Source of the DNA: Companilactobacillus halodurans
GTDB lineage: Bacteria; Bacillota; Bacilli; Lactobacillales; Lactobacillaceae
DNA length: 50,257 nucleotides
Assembly: GCF_009600985.1 (NCBI RefSeq)
Contig: NZ_VDFP01000019.1
Coordinates: 1 to 50,257, forward strand
Direction of reading: 5' to 3'
Every line of letters begins with the position of its first letter. Position 1 is the stretch's first letter. Under the pieces are notes generated by a model. The model made no database searches. It saw only the letters and a program-made list of their open reading frames with translations, and was not told the DNA's origin. Positions 17,080-25,329 of the stretch are shown one piece after another. A program made the translations under genes and the position numbers.

Positions 17080-17881
17080 TGTTTCCTCCGATGTTTACCA
17101 AACTGATTTCAGCAATTTCTGTCATCAACCAACGTTTAGCTAATTTCGAGAAATCATCTAAGTCAGCGGTTGCATGTAACTTAATTGTACGATGTTTATC
17201 ATCTGATAGTAAATTATTTGCGGTTAAATAATTTTGAGCGACCTTAACCGTATTAACAGCTGGATCAACCAACTTCGTGTCAGGTAAATAAGCATTAATC
17301 TGCTTTTTCAACATAGGAAAATGGGTACATCCTAAAATTAAAGTATCGTATTGACTATCCTTAAATGGTTTCAAAGTTTCAGCAACATTTTGCTTAGCTT
17401 CAGGTGTATCAGTTTTGTCAGCTTCCACAAGTGAAACAAATTTTTGTGCAGCAATTCCTAATACTTTAAATTTAGGACTGATTGAAGCAATCGTTTGACT
17501 ATAACTTTTAGAATTGATTGTCGACTCAGTCCCAATGATTCCAATATGATTCGTTTTAGTAGTTTCACTAGCTTCTTTAGCACCGGGTTTTATAACCCCA
17601 ATCATTGGAATAGTAAATTCTTTTTTCATTGCATCCAATGCTTGAGCAGTGGCTGTATTGCAACCAAAGATAATTAATTTAACATTTTGGTTAATTAAGT
17701 ACTGTACCATTTCACGTGTATAAGATATGATTTGTTCATGGGTCTTGATTCCATAAGGCATCCGTGCCTCATCGCCGATAAAGATTACATCTTCATTTGG
17801 CATCTGATGGATTACTTCATTAACGACTGTCAAACCACCTAAGCCTGAATCTAGTACTCCAATTGGTCTATTATCACTCAT
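17054..17881 (-). CDS. murI: Glutamate racemase
   Basis: A 275-residue racemase that makes D-glutamate for peptidoglycan. Motifs are GVLDSGLGGLTV (catalytic Asp region), FIGDEARMPYG, the first catalytic cysteine in FGCNTATA and the second in LGCTHFPML. Length and motifs are complete. Cotranscribed with rdgB. The leader from 17882 shows only a moderate ribosome binding site (GGGA) and no strong promoter that I can identify. Confidence 0.95.
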   Translation of the reverse strand: MSDNRPIGVLDSGLGGLTVVNEVIHQMPNEDVIFIGDEARMPYGIKTHEQIISYTREMVQYLINQNVKLIIFGCNTATAQALDAMKKEFTIPMIGVIKPGAKEASETTKTNHIGIIGTESTINSKSYSQTIASISPKFKVLGIAAQKFVSLVEADKTDTPEAKQNVAETLKPFKDSQYDTLILGCTHFPMLKKQINAYLPDTKLVDPAVNTVKVAQNYLTANNLLSDDKHRTIKLHATADLDDFSKLAKRWLMTEIAEISLVNIGGNNERNNNRN

Positions 17882-17964
17882 AAATGTATCCCTGCCTTTA
17901 TTTAAATAAGCGAATTATTTGTATTTACATGAAAAGATTTATGTTCTATCTTTTACATTGACTT

Positions 17965-18038
17965 AAAAAGCAATTATTCTAATGATATAATAAATTGTCT
18001 GAAAAAGCAATTATTCTAATGATATAATAAATTGTCTG
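17965..18038 (+). repeat. Perfect 37-bp tandem duplication carrying the yslB promoter
   Basis: The 37-base unit at 17965-18001 is repeated exactly at 18002-18038. Each copy contains TGA-TATAAT, an extended -10 element (TATAAT at 17986-17991 and 18023-18028). A TTGACT or TTGTCT box lies 22 bases before each TATAAT, too far for a standard -35. The second copy ends immediately before the AAGGAG of yslB. Confidence 0.9.
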
Positions 18039-18056
18039 AAAAAAGGAGTTAAAGCA

Positions 18057-18536
18057 ATGGCCGCAAAATCAAAAGATCTTAACAAAAAAACGTTAACGGA
18101 TTCTTCACAAGAAAATAAAGATGGTAATAATGTAGATGCGTTAACTGAAAATTACTTTGCCGTTTCGGTACTCCGCGATTTTATTCTTCCTGACCTTCTC
18201 GATAAAGATACCGTTGAATTACTATACTGGGCAGGCAAGAATCTTAGCCGACAATTAATTCTTGATATGGAAAGTCTACCTGAATTATTTTCCAAAGCTG
18301 GCTTTGGAACGTTAACAGTTACCAAACAAACACCAAGTAGTTACACATATAGTTTAAATGGTCCAGAAGTCGTTCAACGATTTGATACTAATAATGATGA
18401 TCCAGAATTTTCATTAGAGACTGGAATAATTACTGAAACTGTTGAAAAAACGATTGCAGCATATTGTTTAGGAACTTATACTGTCAACAGTAAAGCCAAA
18501 AGCGTTTCAATTAAAATACAAATTGATCGAAACTAA
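18057..18536 (+). CDS. yslB: YslB family (DUF2507) protein
   Basis: A 159-residue cytoplasmic protein. After a polar ~30-residue leader come the DUF2507 features: LRDFILPDLLDKDTVELLYWAGKNLSRQ, an FSKAGFGTLTVTKQ segment and a C-terminal domain with ETGIITETVEK and KIQIDRN. The fold is related to heme-NO/V4R-type small-molecule-binding proteins in structure surveys as I recall; no function is firmly known. AAGGAG at 18042-18047 sets ATG 18057. Transcription most likely starts from one or both copies of the duplicated promoter. Confidence 0.85.
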   Translation: MAAKSKDLNKKTLTDSSQENKDGNNVDALTENYFAVSVLRDFILPDLLDKDTVELLYWAGKNLSRQLILDMESLPELFSKAGFGTLTVTKQTPSSYTYSLNGPEVVQRFDTNNDDPEFSLETGIITETVEKTIAAYCLGTYTVNSKAKSVSIKIQIDRN

Positions 18537-18646
18537 AGTATACACCAAAAATCGATTGATGTGGATGGATCCATCTGTAAATGTAATTGATAACGATTAA
18601 TTTAATTAAATTACTGAATAATATGTTTTAATTTTTTAAACATGAT

Positions 18647-18687
18647 AATAGACCTAGTAATTACACATTACTGGGTCTATTTTTTTA
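18647..18687. terminator. Terminator between yslB and the glycoside hydrolase gene
   Basis: A 15-bp stem (18647-18661 with 18667-18681, one G-T pair), five-base loop, T run to 18687. It lies at the convergent end of both genes. Confidence 0.88.
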
Positions 18688-20715
18688 TTCTTCGGAATCT
18701 TCTTCTATCCTAACTTGAACTAAGGTCAAATGTGGCAAAGCAATTGGAATAATAACATTGTCATCTTTTTGACGTAAAACAACCTCTTTTTTGACCGATT
18801 GATTATCATGACGCAAAATAACAACAGCCTTTTTGCCAGCAACTTCAGATGCTGCATGCCAGGTGATTTGATTGTAATCATCTAAAGTAAAGTTAGCTAT
18901 CCAAAGCGTTTGACTATCTTCTCCCCCAATTGCTAATTTGGTATTAGGCATCTTAGAAAGATAATCGACTGAAACGATCGAGTCCAGCATCTTTTGGTAA
19001 AGGACCTGCTTAAAACCAATATATTGCGACTCCCAACCATACTTTTCATCTTCATTCATGGGCATAACGATAATGTGATCATCAATCATGGTCATTACTT
19101 TACCAAGTTTTTTATCTTCTTGATTGTAAGCGTAAGTCCAGACGTCAACTTGAGCTTCATTGTCATAATCAAGCTGCAAATAATCGCCTGTATGTTGCAA
19201 CATTGAGATTCTTGGATTCTTAATGCCCTCAATCGTTTGATTGTCAGCACTCTCAAAAGTTTGATAGCCGCTTCTGACTTGATGCCACTTGGCAGATTTA
19301 ATATGCAACAATTTGCCCAAGTCTCGGTCCAATAATACTTGCACGGCTTTACCATCTAGCAAAACAATGTTGTTTTCAATTAAGTCGGTGACCTGCTCTG
19401 TTTTCATATTCCGAAACAATTGTCCACTAATGGCTATAATTTCATCCTCTAAGCGTAATCCGGACTGATAAGGAACAATTGATGTCGCAAAGCCAAACGT
19501 GCTTAACAAGGCCGCCCAATTAGTTTCATGAGGCAACAGTTCTTTAATATCTTTTCCTATCTTTGTATGCAGTGTATAACTTGAATCTTGGTCAACTAAA
19601 ATTTTGATGCCTTGGCTTTGACCCATCTTTAAGGTTCTGGAAGTTATTTCATTTAAAAATGGTTTGCTTTCAGCCAACATCTCTGCGTAATGATATTCAT
19701 CGTTGATACCATTGCCGCTCATATCAAACAGGTTCATTAGAATTCCTTTAGCTCCTACTAAAGCTGATGTCTCTATTTGAAATTGAGTAAATTTCAATGA
19801 TTTGACGAATGGCGAATACATGTAATTTTCCAATTCTGGGAAAAGTTGTGCTTCGTCACCTAAATATGCAGCTGTAGTACGCGTATATTTTTCAAAAGTC
19901 CGTGAATATTTTAAAGGTGCAATTTCGTTATAGGCTGGCAAATGTGGTCGAGCAATTCTGGGATGTCCGGCACCACTTAAATTATCAAATAATTTATTCC
20001 AATCACGAGCTTCCAAAGCATGCCAATCTGGTAAAGATGTCATCAATGCTAAATTAGTTTGGGGCGAAATGACATGAACTCGACCTTCAATTTGATGGAC
20101 AGTTTCAATCATTTCCTGACGAGCAACATCTAAATAGACTCGTCTTTCTTTGGTTGGTTCCCCAGTTTGCAAAATTTTTTTTACAAATTGTGCTCGAGAT
20201 ATTTTTTCATCTAATTTATCTTGATATATTTTCATATGGTGGTCGCAAAAACATCCCAATTCCAATGGACTGTGATTGAAATGACGAAAATCATCTTCTA
20301 ACCAAAGTTCTTTAGGATGAATTGAAGCGTATTGGGCGTAACGATCTGTTAGGTAGTCTCGCCATTTTTCATCAGCTGGACAACCAATTGATTGCGCAAC
20401 TCGCCCATTTTGGTCCACCATTGGCTCAAAACCTGCTGCAATCTTTTGTCCGCGGTCACTATGCATCAACGTTGAAAAAGGGTTCAAACTGAATGTTATT
20501 TCAGATTTTTTCAATTTCTTAGCGATTTTTTCAATTGCATCTAACCAAGTTTGAGTCTGCTCCGCATCCAAATGACCAGCATTTATTTCTTCTGAATTCA
20601 TGAAAAACGTTACATTATCTATCAAAGCATTCTGACAAAAATCGAGTAGTTTGTCATCCTTAGCCTTAGTGTTAGTCCGATAATCAATTGAATAACGTAA
20701 AGAATACTGAAACAT
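18685..20715 (-). CDS. Putative cytoplasmic glycoside hydrolase, GH42-like architecture
   Basis: A 676-residue soluble protein that I cannot place in a named family with certainty. The first ~370 residues read like a TIM-barrel glycosidase (LWLEDDFRHFNHSPLELGCFC near 140, then a GILMNLFDMSGNGINDEYHY barrel-end segment near 325). About 370-560 could be a flavodoxin-like trimerisation domain as in family 42 beta-galactosidases, and the C-terminus is beta-rich. No signal peptide. ATG 20715 is preferred over the in-frame ATG 20733 because GAGGTGA is correctly spaced for it. A cre-like sequence lies upstream, consistent with sugar use. Monocistronic, terminators on both sides. Confidence 0.55.
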   Translation of the reverse strand: MFQYSLRYSIDYRTNTKAKDDKLLDFCQNALIDNVTFFMNSEEINAGHLDAEQTQTWLDAIEKIAKKLKKSEITFSLNPFSTLMHSDRGQKIAAGFEPMVDQNGRVAQSIGCPADEKWRDYLTDRYAQYASIHPKELWLEDDFRHFNHSPLELGCFCDHHMKIYQDKLDEKISRAQFVKKILQTGEPTKERRVYLDVARQEMIETVHQIEGRVHVISPQTNLALMTSLPDWHALEARDWNKLFDNLSGAGHPRIARPHLPAYNEIAPLKYSRTFEKYTRTTAAYLGDEAQLFPELENYMYSPFVKSLKFTQFQIETSALVGAKGILMNLFDMSGNGINDEYHYAEMLAESKPFLNEITSRTLKMGQSQGIKILVDQDSSYTLHTKIGKDIKELLPHETNWAALLSTFGFATSIVPYQSGLRLEDEIIAISGQLFRNMKTEQVTDLIENNIVLLDGKAVQVLLDRDLGKLLHIKSAKWHQVRSGYQTFESADNQTIEGIKNPRISMLQHTGDYLQLDYDNEAQVDVWTYAYNQEDKKLGKVMTMIDDHIIVMPMNEDEKYGWESQYIGFKQVLYQKMLDSIVSVDYLSKMPNTKLAIGGEDSQTLWIANFTLDDYNQITWHAASEVAGKKAVVILRHDNQSVKKEVVLRQKDDNVIIPIALPHLTLVQVRIEEDSEE

Positions 20716-20744
20716 ACAATTCACCTCAATCATTATTTTTAATA

Positions 20745-20759
20745 ATAAAACGGTTTCAT
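20745..20759 (-). promoter_or_regulatory. cre-like site upstream of the putative glycoside hydrolase
   Basis: ATGAAACCGTTTTAT on the minus strand agrees with the cre consensus at all but one defined position (A for C at position 14). It lies about 30 bases upstream of the start codon, a repressing position. Confidence 0.5.
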
Positions 20760-20777
20760 TTTATCACAAAAAAATAA

Positions 20778-20825
20778 TAAAAAAAGTTCCATAATTACTA
20801 GATTCACTTCTAATAACTATGGAAC
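20778..20825 (-). terminator. Terminator of trxA
   Basis: A 17-bp stem (20786-20802 with 20809-20825; two G-U pairs in the minus-strand RNA) is followed on the minus strand by a T-rich tract at 20785-20778. Confidence 0.88.
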
Positions 20826-20832
20826 TTATTTA

Positions 20833-21144
20833 TTAATCAGAATAACTGTCCAAAACTTTTGCTAATTGAGCTTTGTTACGGAAACCAGTTAATTTATCAA
20901 CTACTTCGCCATCTTTTTTAACGAGTAGCGTTGGAATTGCCATAATTCCAAATTTCTTTGGTGTATCAGGGTTAGCATCAACATCCATCTTCAAGAACTT
21001 AACTGAATCATCATCCTCAGATAGATCTTCAACTACAGGTGATTGCATGCGACATGGACCACACCAAGTTGCCCAAAAGTCGACTAAGACGACACCATCT
21101 TTTGTTTCTTCTTCAAAATTCTTATCTGTTACTTCATCAACCAT
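20833..21144 (-). CDS. trxA: Thioredoxin
   Basis: A 103-residue thioredoxin with the active-site WCGPCRM, the preceding VLVDFWATW strand, and the cis-proline loop AIPTLLV. A general disulfide reductase in the cytoplasm. ATG 21144 is chosen because AAAGGAG lies eight bases upstream; the in-frame GTG at 21153 directly abuts this site. It follows mutS2 in the same direction after 68 bases, so it may be partly co-transcribed. Confidence 0.95.
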   Translation of the reverse strand: MVDEVTDKNFEEETKDGVVLVDFWATWCGPCRMQSPVVEDLSEDDDSVKFLKMDVDANPDTPKKFGIMAIPTLLVKKDGEVVDKLTGFRNKAQLAKVLDSYSD

Positions 21145-21212
21145 TATAATCACTCCTTTAACAAAATAAATATTATCATTAATGCCTAATCTTTAAAAAG
21201 TTTTTGCTTAAT

Positions 21213-23567
21213 CTACAAATCTACGATTGTAGCACCGGAACCACCAGAGCTGGCAGGAGCATATCCAAATGATTTAACACGCGGATTTCTGCGCAAATAG
21301 TTGGTAACTCCCTTTCTGATAACGCCAGTACCAAAGCCATGAACGATTGTTACTTGATTATAACCAGCCAATAAAGCTGAATCAATATATGAATCTAATT
21401 CCGACATAGCTTCTTCATAACGTTTGCCACGTAAATCTAACTTGCTAGAAAGTCCTGAACTCTTAGTTCTCTTAACCATGGTTGGTTTCTTTTCAGGTTC
21501 TGGTTCAACATTTTTGACCTTTTCTAGTTCGTCAGCCGCAAATTTCATTTTTAAGATACCTAATTGTACTTCAAATTGATCATTCTTGTCTTTTCTAACA
21601 ATTGTCCCAATTTGGTCGTACTGCAAGGATTTAACATGGTCGCCAACTTTTAATTGTTGACGACGTTTATTCCGACGCAAAACTCGATTCTTTTTGACTG
21701 AATCATCTTGATGCAAGTTCTTAAGGCCAGTCTTAGCCGCAATGATTTGATCTTCCTTAACAGCTACGCCGTCACGTTGCATCTTGTGCAACTGGTCAAT
21801 AATCTTATCTGATTCCTTTTTGGCTTTAGCAACGATTTGATTAGCTCGAACCTTAGAAGCTTGAATTTCAGAATTCTTCGATTTATCGAGATCATCACGT
21901 TTCTTTTCGTATTCTTTTTGAACGCCTTTATTTTTGTCCAATTGAATCTTCAACTGGTCATTTTTTTGTTCAAATTCTTTACGACGATCTTCCAAATCAG
22001 CAATCATATTATTCAAATCTTGACTCTCGCCATCCATCAAAGCCTGTCCACGGTCAACTACGCTTCGATCCATTCCTAAACGAGCCACAATATTAAAGGC
22101 ATTACTTGCACCAGGAATCCCTATCAACAAGCGATATGTAGGTTTAAGCGATTCATCGTCAAATTCCATGCTGGCATTGATTGTATCAGGTGCATTATAA
22201 GCATAGATTTTCAATTCTGGATAATGAGTCGTTGCCATAATATAACATTTTGAAACTGATAATTTTTCCAAAATTGCAATCGCAATGGCAGCACCTTCTT
22301 GAGGATCAGTTCCGGCACCTAATTCATCAATCAAGACTAAGCTGTGTTCTGATACTTTGTGAATGATATTAATAATATTATCCATGTGAGATGAGAACGT
22401 ACTTAAATTTTGTTCGATTGATTGCTCATCACCAATATCGACGAAAACCTCGTCAAAAACGGCAACTTCACTTTCTTCACGAGCAGGAATAAAGAGTCCT
22501 GCTTGAGCCATTAATTGAATCAATCCAAGAGTTTTCATGGTGATAGTCTTACCACCTGTATTAGGACCGGTAATGAGCATCGTCTTGTAGCCATTGCCCA
22601 TTTTAATATCATTGGCGACGACTTTATCAGGGTCGATCAGTGGGTGTTTAGCATTATACAAGTCAACTGTATGGTCATCAGAAATAATTGGTTCAGTGGC
22701 TTTAATTTCTTTAGCATACTTAGCTTTAGCGTTAATTAAGTCAAACTGAGCTAAAACTTCATTATTTTTAACAATTTCATTGATTTCAGGACGAACTAAA
22801 TTAGATAGATTATTTAAAATCCGATTCTCTTCAGAACGTTCTGAAACTTGAGCTTCGTGCAGTTGATTATTTAGACCGACGACTGCTTGTGGTTCAACGT
22901 AAAGAGTTTGCCCACTGGCACTTTGGTCATGGACAACTCCACCAAATCTCGTCTTGTATTCAGTTTTAACAGGGATAACAAAACGGTCATCACGTAAAGT
23001 CACGATAGGTTCAGTTAAATATTTGGTATTTTTACCACGCGTAAACTGATTCATCGTTTGTCTGATTTGGTCATTTAATTTGCCGATATGATTTCTGATA
23101 TATTTCAAATCTTCAGAAGCTGTATCTAAAACTCGACCCGTTTCATCCAATGAACGAGCCAACAATTTAGTCAACTTAGGATTATCGATCAAATCATCAT
23201 TCAAATGATACAACTGACGCAAATCAACTTGATCATCTTTTAAATCTTCAAAGAATTCTTTTAATTCACTAGTATTTTTCAGAACTTGTCCAATAGCAGC
23301 CAATTCTGTTCCGTTCAAATTTCCGTCTTTTTTTAAACGATTAGCTTCATCATGCAAATCAGCTAATTTTCGAACTGGGATTTCCCCCTTAATACGAATA
23401 ATATCGGCTCCATCTTTGGTTTGATCAATCAGTCTTTGAACGATTGATTCAACCGACATTGGCATTAATTTTTTTAAGAGAGTTTTCCCACGTGTTGTAA
23501 TCAGATATTTGGCAATTTCAGCTTTGATCTTGTCAAATTCCAATACTTTCAAAGCTTTATTATTCAT
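21213..23567 (-). CDS. mutS2: MutS2 (endonuclease/ribosome-collision ATPase)
   Basis: A 784-residue MutS paralogue without the mismatch-recognition domain. Order: N-terminal clamp and lever regions, Walker A GPNTGGKTITMKT near 333, Walker B LVLIDELGAGTDPQEG near 410, a long coiled coil (about 520-625), a KOW-like segment and a C-terminal Smr domain (about 705-784) with LDLRG and HGFGTGVIRKG. MutS2 suppresses recombination and, in Bacillus, splits collided ribosomes. Start is ATG 23567 after GGAG; the adjacent TTG 23570 is less well spaced. Downstream of cvpA, the conserved pairing. Confidence 0.94.
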   Translation of the reverse strand: MNNKALKVLEFDKIKAEIAKYLITTRGKTLLKKLMPMSVESIVQRLIDQTKDGADIIRIKGEIPVRKLADLHDEANRLKKDGNLNGTELAAIGQVLKNTSELKEFFEDLKDDQVDLRQLYHLNDDLIDNPKLTKLLARSLDETGRVLDTASEDLKYIRNHIGKLNDQIRQTMNQFTRGKNTKYLTEPIVTLRDDRFVIPVKTEYKTRFGGVVHDQSASGQTLYVEPQAVVGLNNQLHEAQVSERSEENRILNNLSNLVRPEINEIVKNNEVLAQFDLINAKAKYAKEIKATEPIISDDHTVDLYNAKHPLIDPDKVVANDIKMGNGYKTMLITGPNTGGKTITMKTLGLIQLMAQAGLFIPAREESEVAVFDEVFVDIGDEQSIEQNLSTFSSHMDNIINIIHKVSEHSLVLIDELGAGTDPQEGAAIAIAILEKLSVSKCYIMATTHYPELKIYAYNAPDTINASMEFDDESLKPTYRLLIGIPGASNAFNIVARLGMDRSVVDRGQALMDGESQDLNNMIADLEDRRKEFEQKNDQLKIQLDKNKGVQKEYEKKRDDLDKSKNSEIQASKVRANQIVAKAKKESDKIIDQLHKMQRDGVAVKEDQIIAAKTGLKNLHQDDSVKKNRVLRRNKRRQQLKVGDHVKSLQYDQIGTIVRKDKNDQFEVQLGILKMKFAADELEKVKNVEPEPEKKPTMVKRTKSSGLSSKLDLRGKRYEEAMSELDSYIDSALLAGYNQVTIVHGFGTGVIRKGVTNYLRRNPRVKSFGYAPASSGGSGATIVDL

Positions 23568-23589
23568 CAATCTCTCCTATTACAAAATA

Positions 23590-23614
23590 AGACTGAAACA
23601 AATTGTCCCAGTCT
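23590..23614 (-). terminator. Weak hairpin between cvpA and mutS2
   Basis: An 11-bp stem with two G-U pairs in the minus-strand RNA (23590-23600 with 23604-23614) followed by TATTTTG. It could be a partial terminator or attenuator reducing readthrough from cvpA into mutS2. Confidence 0.5.
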
Positions 23615-23619
23615 AAAAG

Positions 23620-24162
23620 TTATGCGGCACCTATCCACAAATGACTAAGTAAACCTGTCAAAACAGGCGTACTCTTAATCATTGTTGAAGCCACAAAAGA
23701 ATGTTGCAAAGCGTGTTGGATACCAACTACTGGAATCATCGCTAACAATAATAAGACCATAAAGATACTTACATAAGTTACGACGAAGGCAATAATTCCT
23801 CCACTCAAAACATTTATATCATTGTACATCGGAAAATACGTTAACTTTTTAAAATATAGCCCTAAAAAGCGCATGATAATCCAGCCAATGAAACAAACAA
23901 ATATAAACGCAAAGGCACGGTAAAATGCATTGTCTAGTTCCATACCAACTTTTGTTGAGAAAAAGGCAAATTCACTGCCTAAATTAGCAGATGGATATGG
24001 TACGAGCATTTCAAATTTTGGGCCTAAAAACTTAAATGACACTAAGGCCAAAGCAAAAAATACTACGTAACCAACTGCATAAAATGTCTCCATGGCTAAA
24101 CCACGGCGGGCACCAATATAAAAACCATAAATCAAAAGTAAAATAAGTAACAGACTAAGCAT
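23620..24162 (-). CDS. cvpA: CvpA family membrane protein
   Basis: A 180-residue protein with four hydrophobic segments (about 2-10, 27-47, 80-102, 120-148). The first carries the CvpA hallmark G-x-x-x-G-x-x-R-G (YGFYIGARRGLA), followed later by FKKLTYFP. Named after colicin V production in E. coli; in Firmicutes the gene precedes mutS2, as here. The molecular role is unknown. Confidence 0.85.
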   Translation of the reverse strand: MLSLLLILLLIYGFYIGARRGLAMETFYAVGYVVFFALALVSFKFLGPKFEMLVPYPSANLGSEFAFFSTKVGMELDNAFYRAFAFIFVCFIGWIIMRFLGLYFKKLTYFPMYNDINVLSGGIIAFVVTYVSIFMVLLLLAMIPVVGIQHALQHSFVASTMIKSTPVLTGLLSHLWIGAA

Positions 24163-24231
24163 TATTTCCCCTTACTTCATTCATGCTAAAAAGCGTATTT
24201 AAAATCATATTATGAACTGACCATAAAACCA

Positions 24232-24255
24232 AACGATTGGCTTGCGCCAATCGTT
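24232..24255 (-). terminator. Terminator of the alaS-distal operon ireB-ruvX-yrzB
   Basis: A perfect 10-bp stem (24232-24241 with 24246-24255) with a GCAA tetraloop on the minus strand, then TTTGGTTTT. Confidence 0.82.
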
Positions 24256-24266
24256 ATTGTTTTATC

Positions 24267-24563
24267 TTATTCCTCGTCACTTGTGAAGGTGTTCAATACC
24301 TCTTGAACCATATCCCATTCATCTGGATCTTCAATCGGATTCAATTCGCCAGCATCAACATCGCCATTTTCATCTGGTGAAAATGAAAATGCTTGAACTT
24401 CAATCTCATCTGAATCCTCAGATTCCTTAGGATACAAGAAGACATATGATTTACCATAATCATCGGAATCAAAAGTAAAAAGAATTTTGTAAACTTCTTT
24501 ATTGCCTTCATCATCACTTAAAATAACTTCATCTAAATCTTTTGGTGGTTGTTTTTCATTCAT
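24267..24563 (-). CDS. DUF1292 protein (YrzB family)
   Basis: A 98-residue very acidic protein with the DUF1292 layout: VILSDDEGNKEVYKILFTFDSDDYGKSYV, then YPKESEDSDEIEVQAFSFSPDENG and a C-terminal DPDEWDMVQEVLNTF. Function unknown; it is the conserved third gene after ireB and ruvX in Firmicutes. ATG 24563 is chosen over the in-frame GTG 24572 because AAGGTG is correctly spaced for it. Confidence 0.85.
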   Translation of the reverse strand: MNEKQPPKDLDEVILSDDEGNKEVYKILFTFDSDDYGKSYVFLYPKESEDSDEIEVQAFSFSPDENGDVDAGELNPIEDPDEWDMVQEVLNTFTSDEE

Positions 24564-24573
24564 ATTTATCACC

Positions 24574-25008
24574 TTAATTTCGTGTTAGTTTACCTTTAGC
24601 ATCAAGATAATTTTGTAGAATCATTTCCGCAGCAATCTTATCGATGACTTTTTTACGTTTCTTGCGTGAAACGTCAGCTTCATCAATCAGCATTCTTTCA
24701 GCTTGAACTGTTGTTAAGCGTTCGTCAATAAAATCGATTGGCAAATGGAATCTATCTTCTACCATTTTGCCATACTCGCGAGATTTTTCCACTCTTGGTC
24801 CCTCAGTATTATTCATATTTTTGGGCAAGCCCAAAACAACTCCGGTTGCTTTTTTTGCCTCAATTATTTCGCCAAGACGATCCAAGCCAAATTCTTCTTT
24901 ATCTTCGTTAATACGAATAATTTCTACTCCCTGAGCTGTCCAGCCTAAAAGATCGCTACAGGCAACTCCGACAGTACGTGAACCAACATCTAAACCTAAT
25001 AATCTCAT
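24574..25008 (-). CDS. ruvX: Holliday junction resolvase-like protein RuvX/YqgF (pre-16S rRNA nuclease)
   Basis: A 144-residue RNase H-fold protein with [16 protein letters not shown] (catalytic Asp7), [17 protein letters not shown] and [15 protein letters not shown] with the second catalytic acid. In bacteria the family completes maturation of the 16S rRNA 5' end. The ATG follows the ireB stop with no gap (TAA-ATG), indicating coupling. Confidence 0.9.
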   Translation of the reverse strand: MRLLGLDVGSRTVGVACSDLLGWTAQGVEIIRINEDKEEFGLDRLGEIIEAKKATGVVLGLPKNMNNTEGPRVEKSREYGKMVEDRFHLPIDFIDERLTTVQAERMLIDEADVSRKKRKKVIDKIAAEMILQNYLDAKGKLTRN

Positions 25009-25266
25009 TTATTTACCTTGGTTGAGATAACTCTTAACTAATTCTTCAATTATCTCGTCTCTTTCATGTTTCAAAATCAAATTACGGGCATCATTGTGTC
25101 GTGGAATGTATGCTGGGTCACCAGAAAGTAAGTAACCAACAATTTGATTAATTGGATTATAACCCTTTTCTTCTAGTGACTGATAAACACTTTGCAGTGT
25201 TTCTTTAACATCTTTGCCTTTATTCTCATTAAAGTCAAAACTCATAGTTTTATCAAGTGAACTCAT
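25009..25266 (-). CDS. ireB: IreB family regulatory phosphoprotein (DUF965)
   Basis: An 85-residue protein, complete for the family: an N-terminal Thr (DKTMSFDF) equivalent to the site phosphorylated by the PASTA kinase IreK in enterococci, then the helical core ending [17 protein letters not shown]. IreB restrains cephalosporin resistance in Enterococcus. GGAGG at its leader and a TATAAT (minus strand, just downstream of the alaS stop) suggest it has its own promoter besides readthrough from alaS. Confidence 0.92.
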   Translation of the reverse strand: MSSLDKTMSFDFNENKGKDVKETLQSVYQSLEEKGYNPINQIVGYLLSGDPAYIPRHNDARNLILKHERDEIIEELVKSYLNQGK

Positions 25267-25329
25267 GGCAAACCTCCATATAACTAAAATTTAAGTGACT
25301 GAATAGCTTCATTTCAATTATAGCCCACT

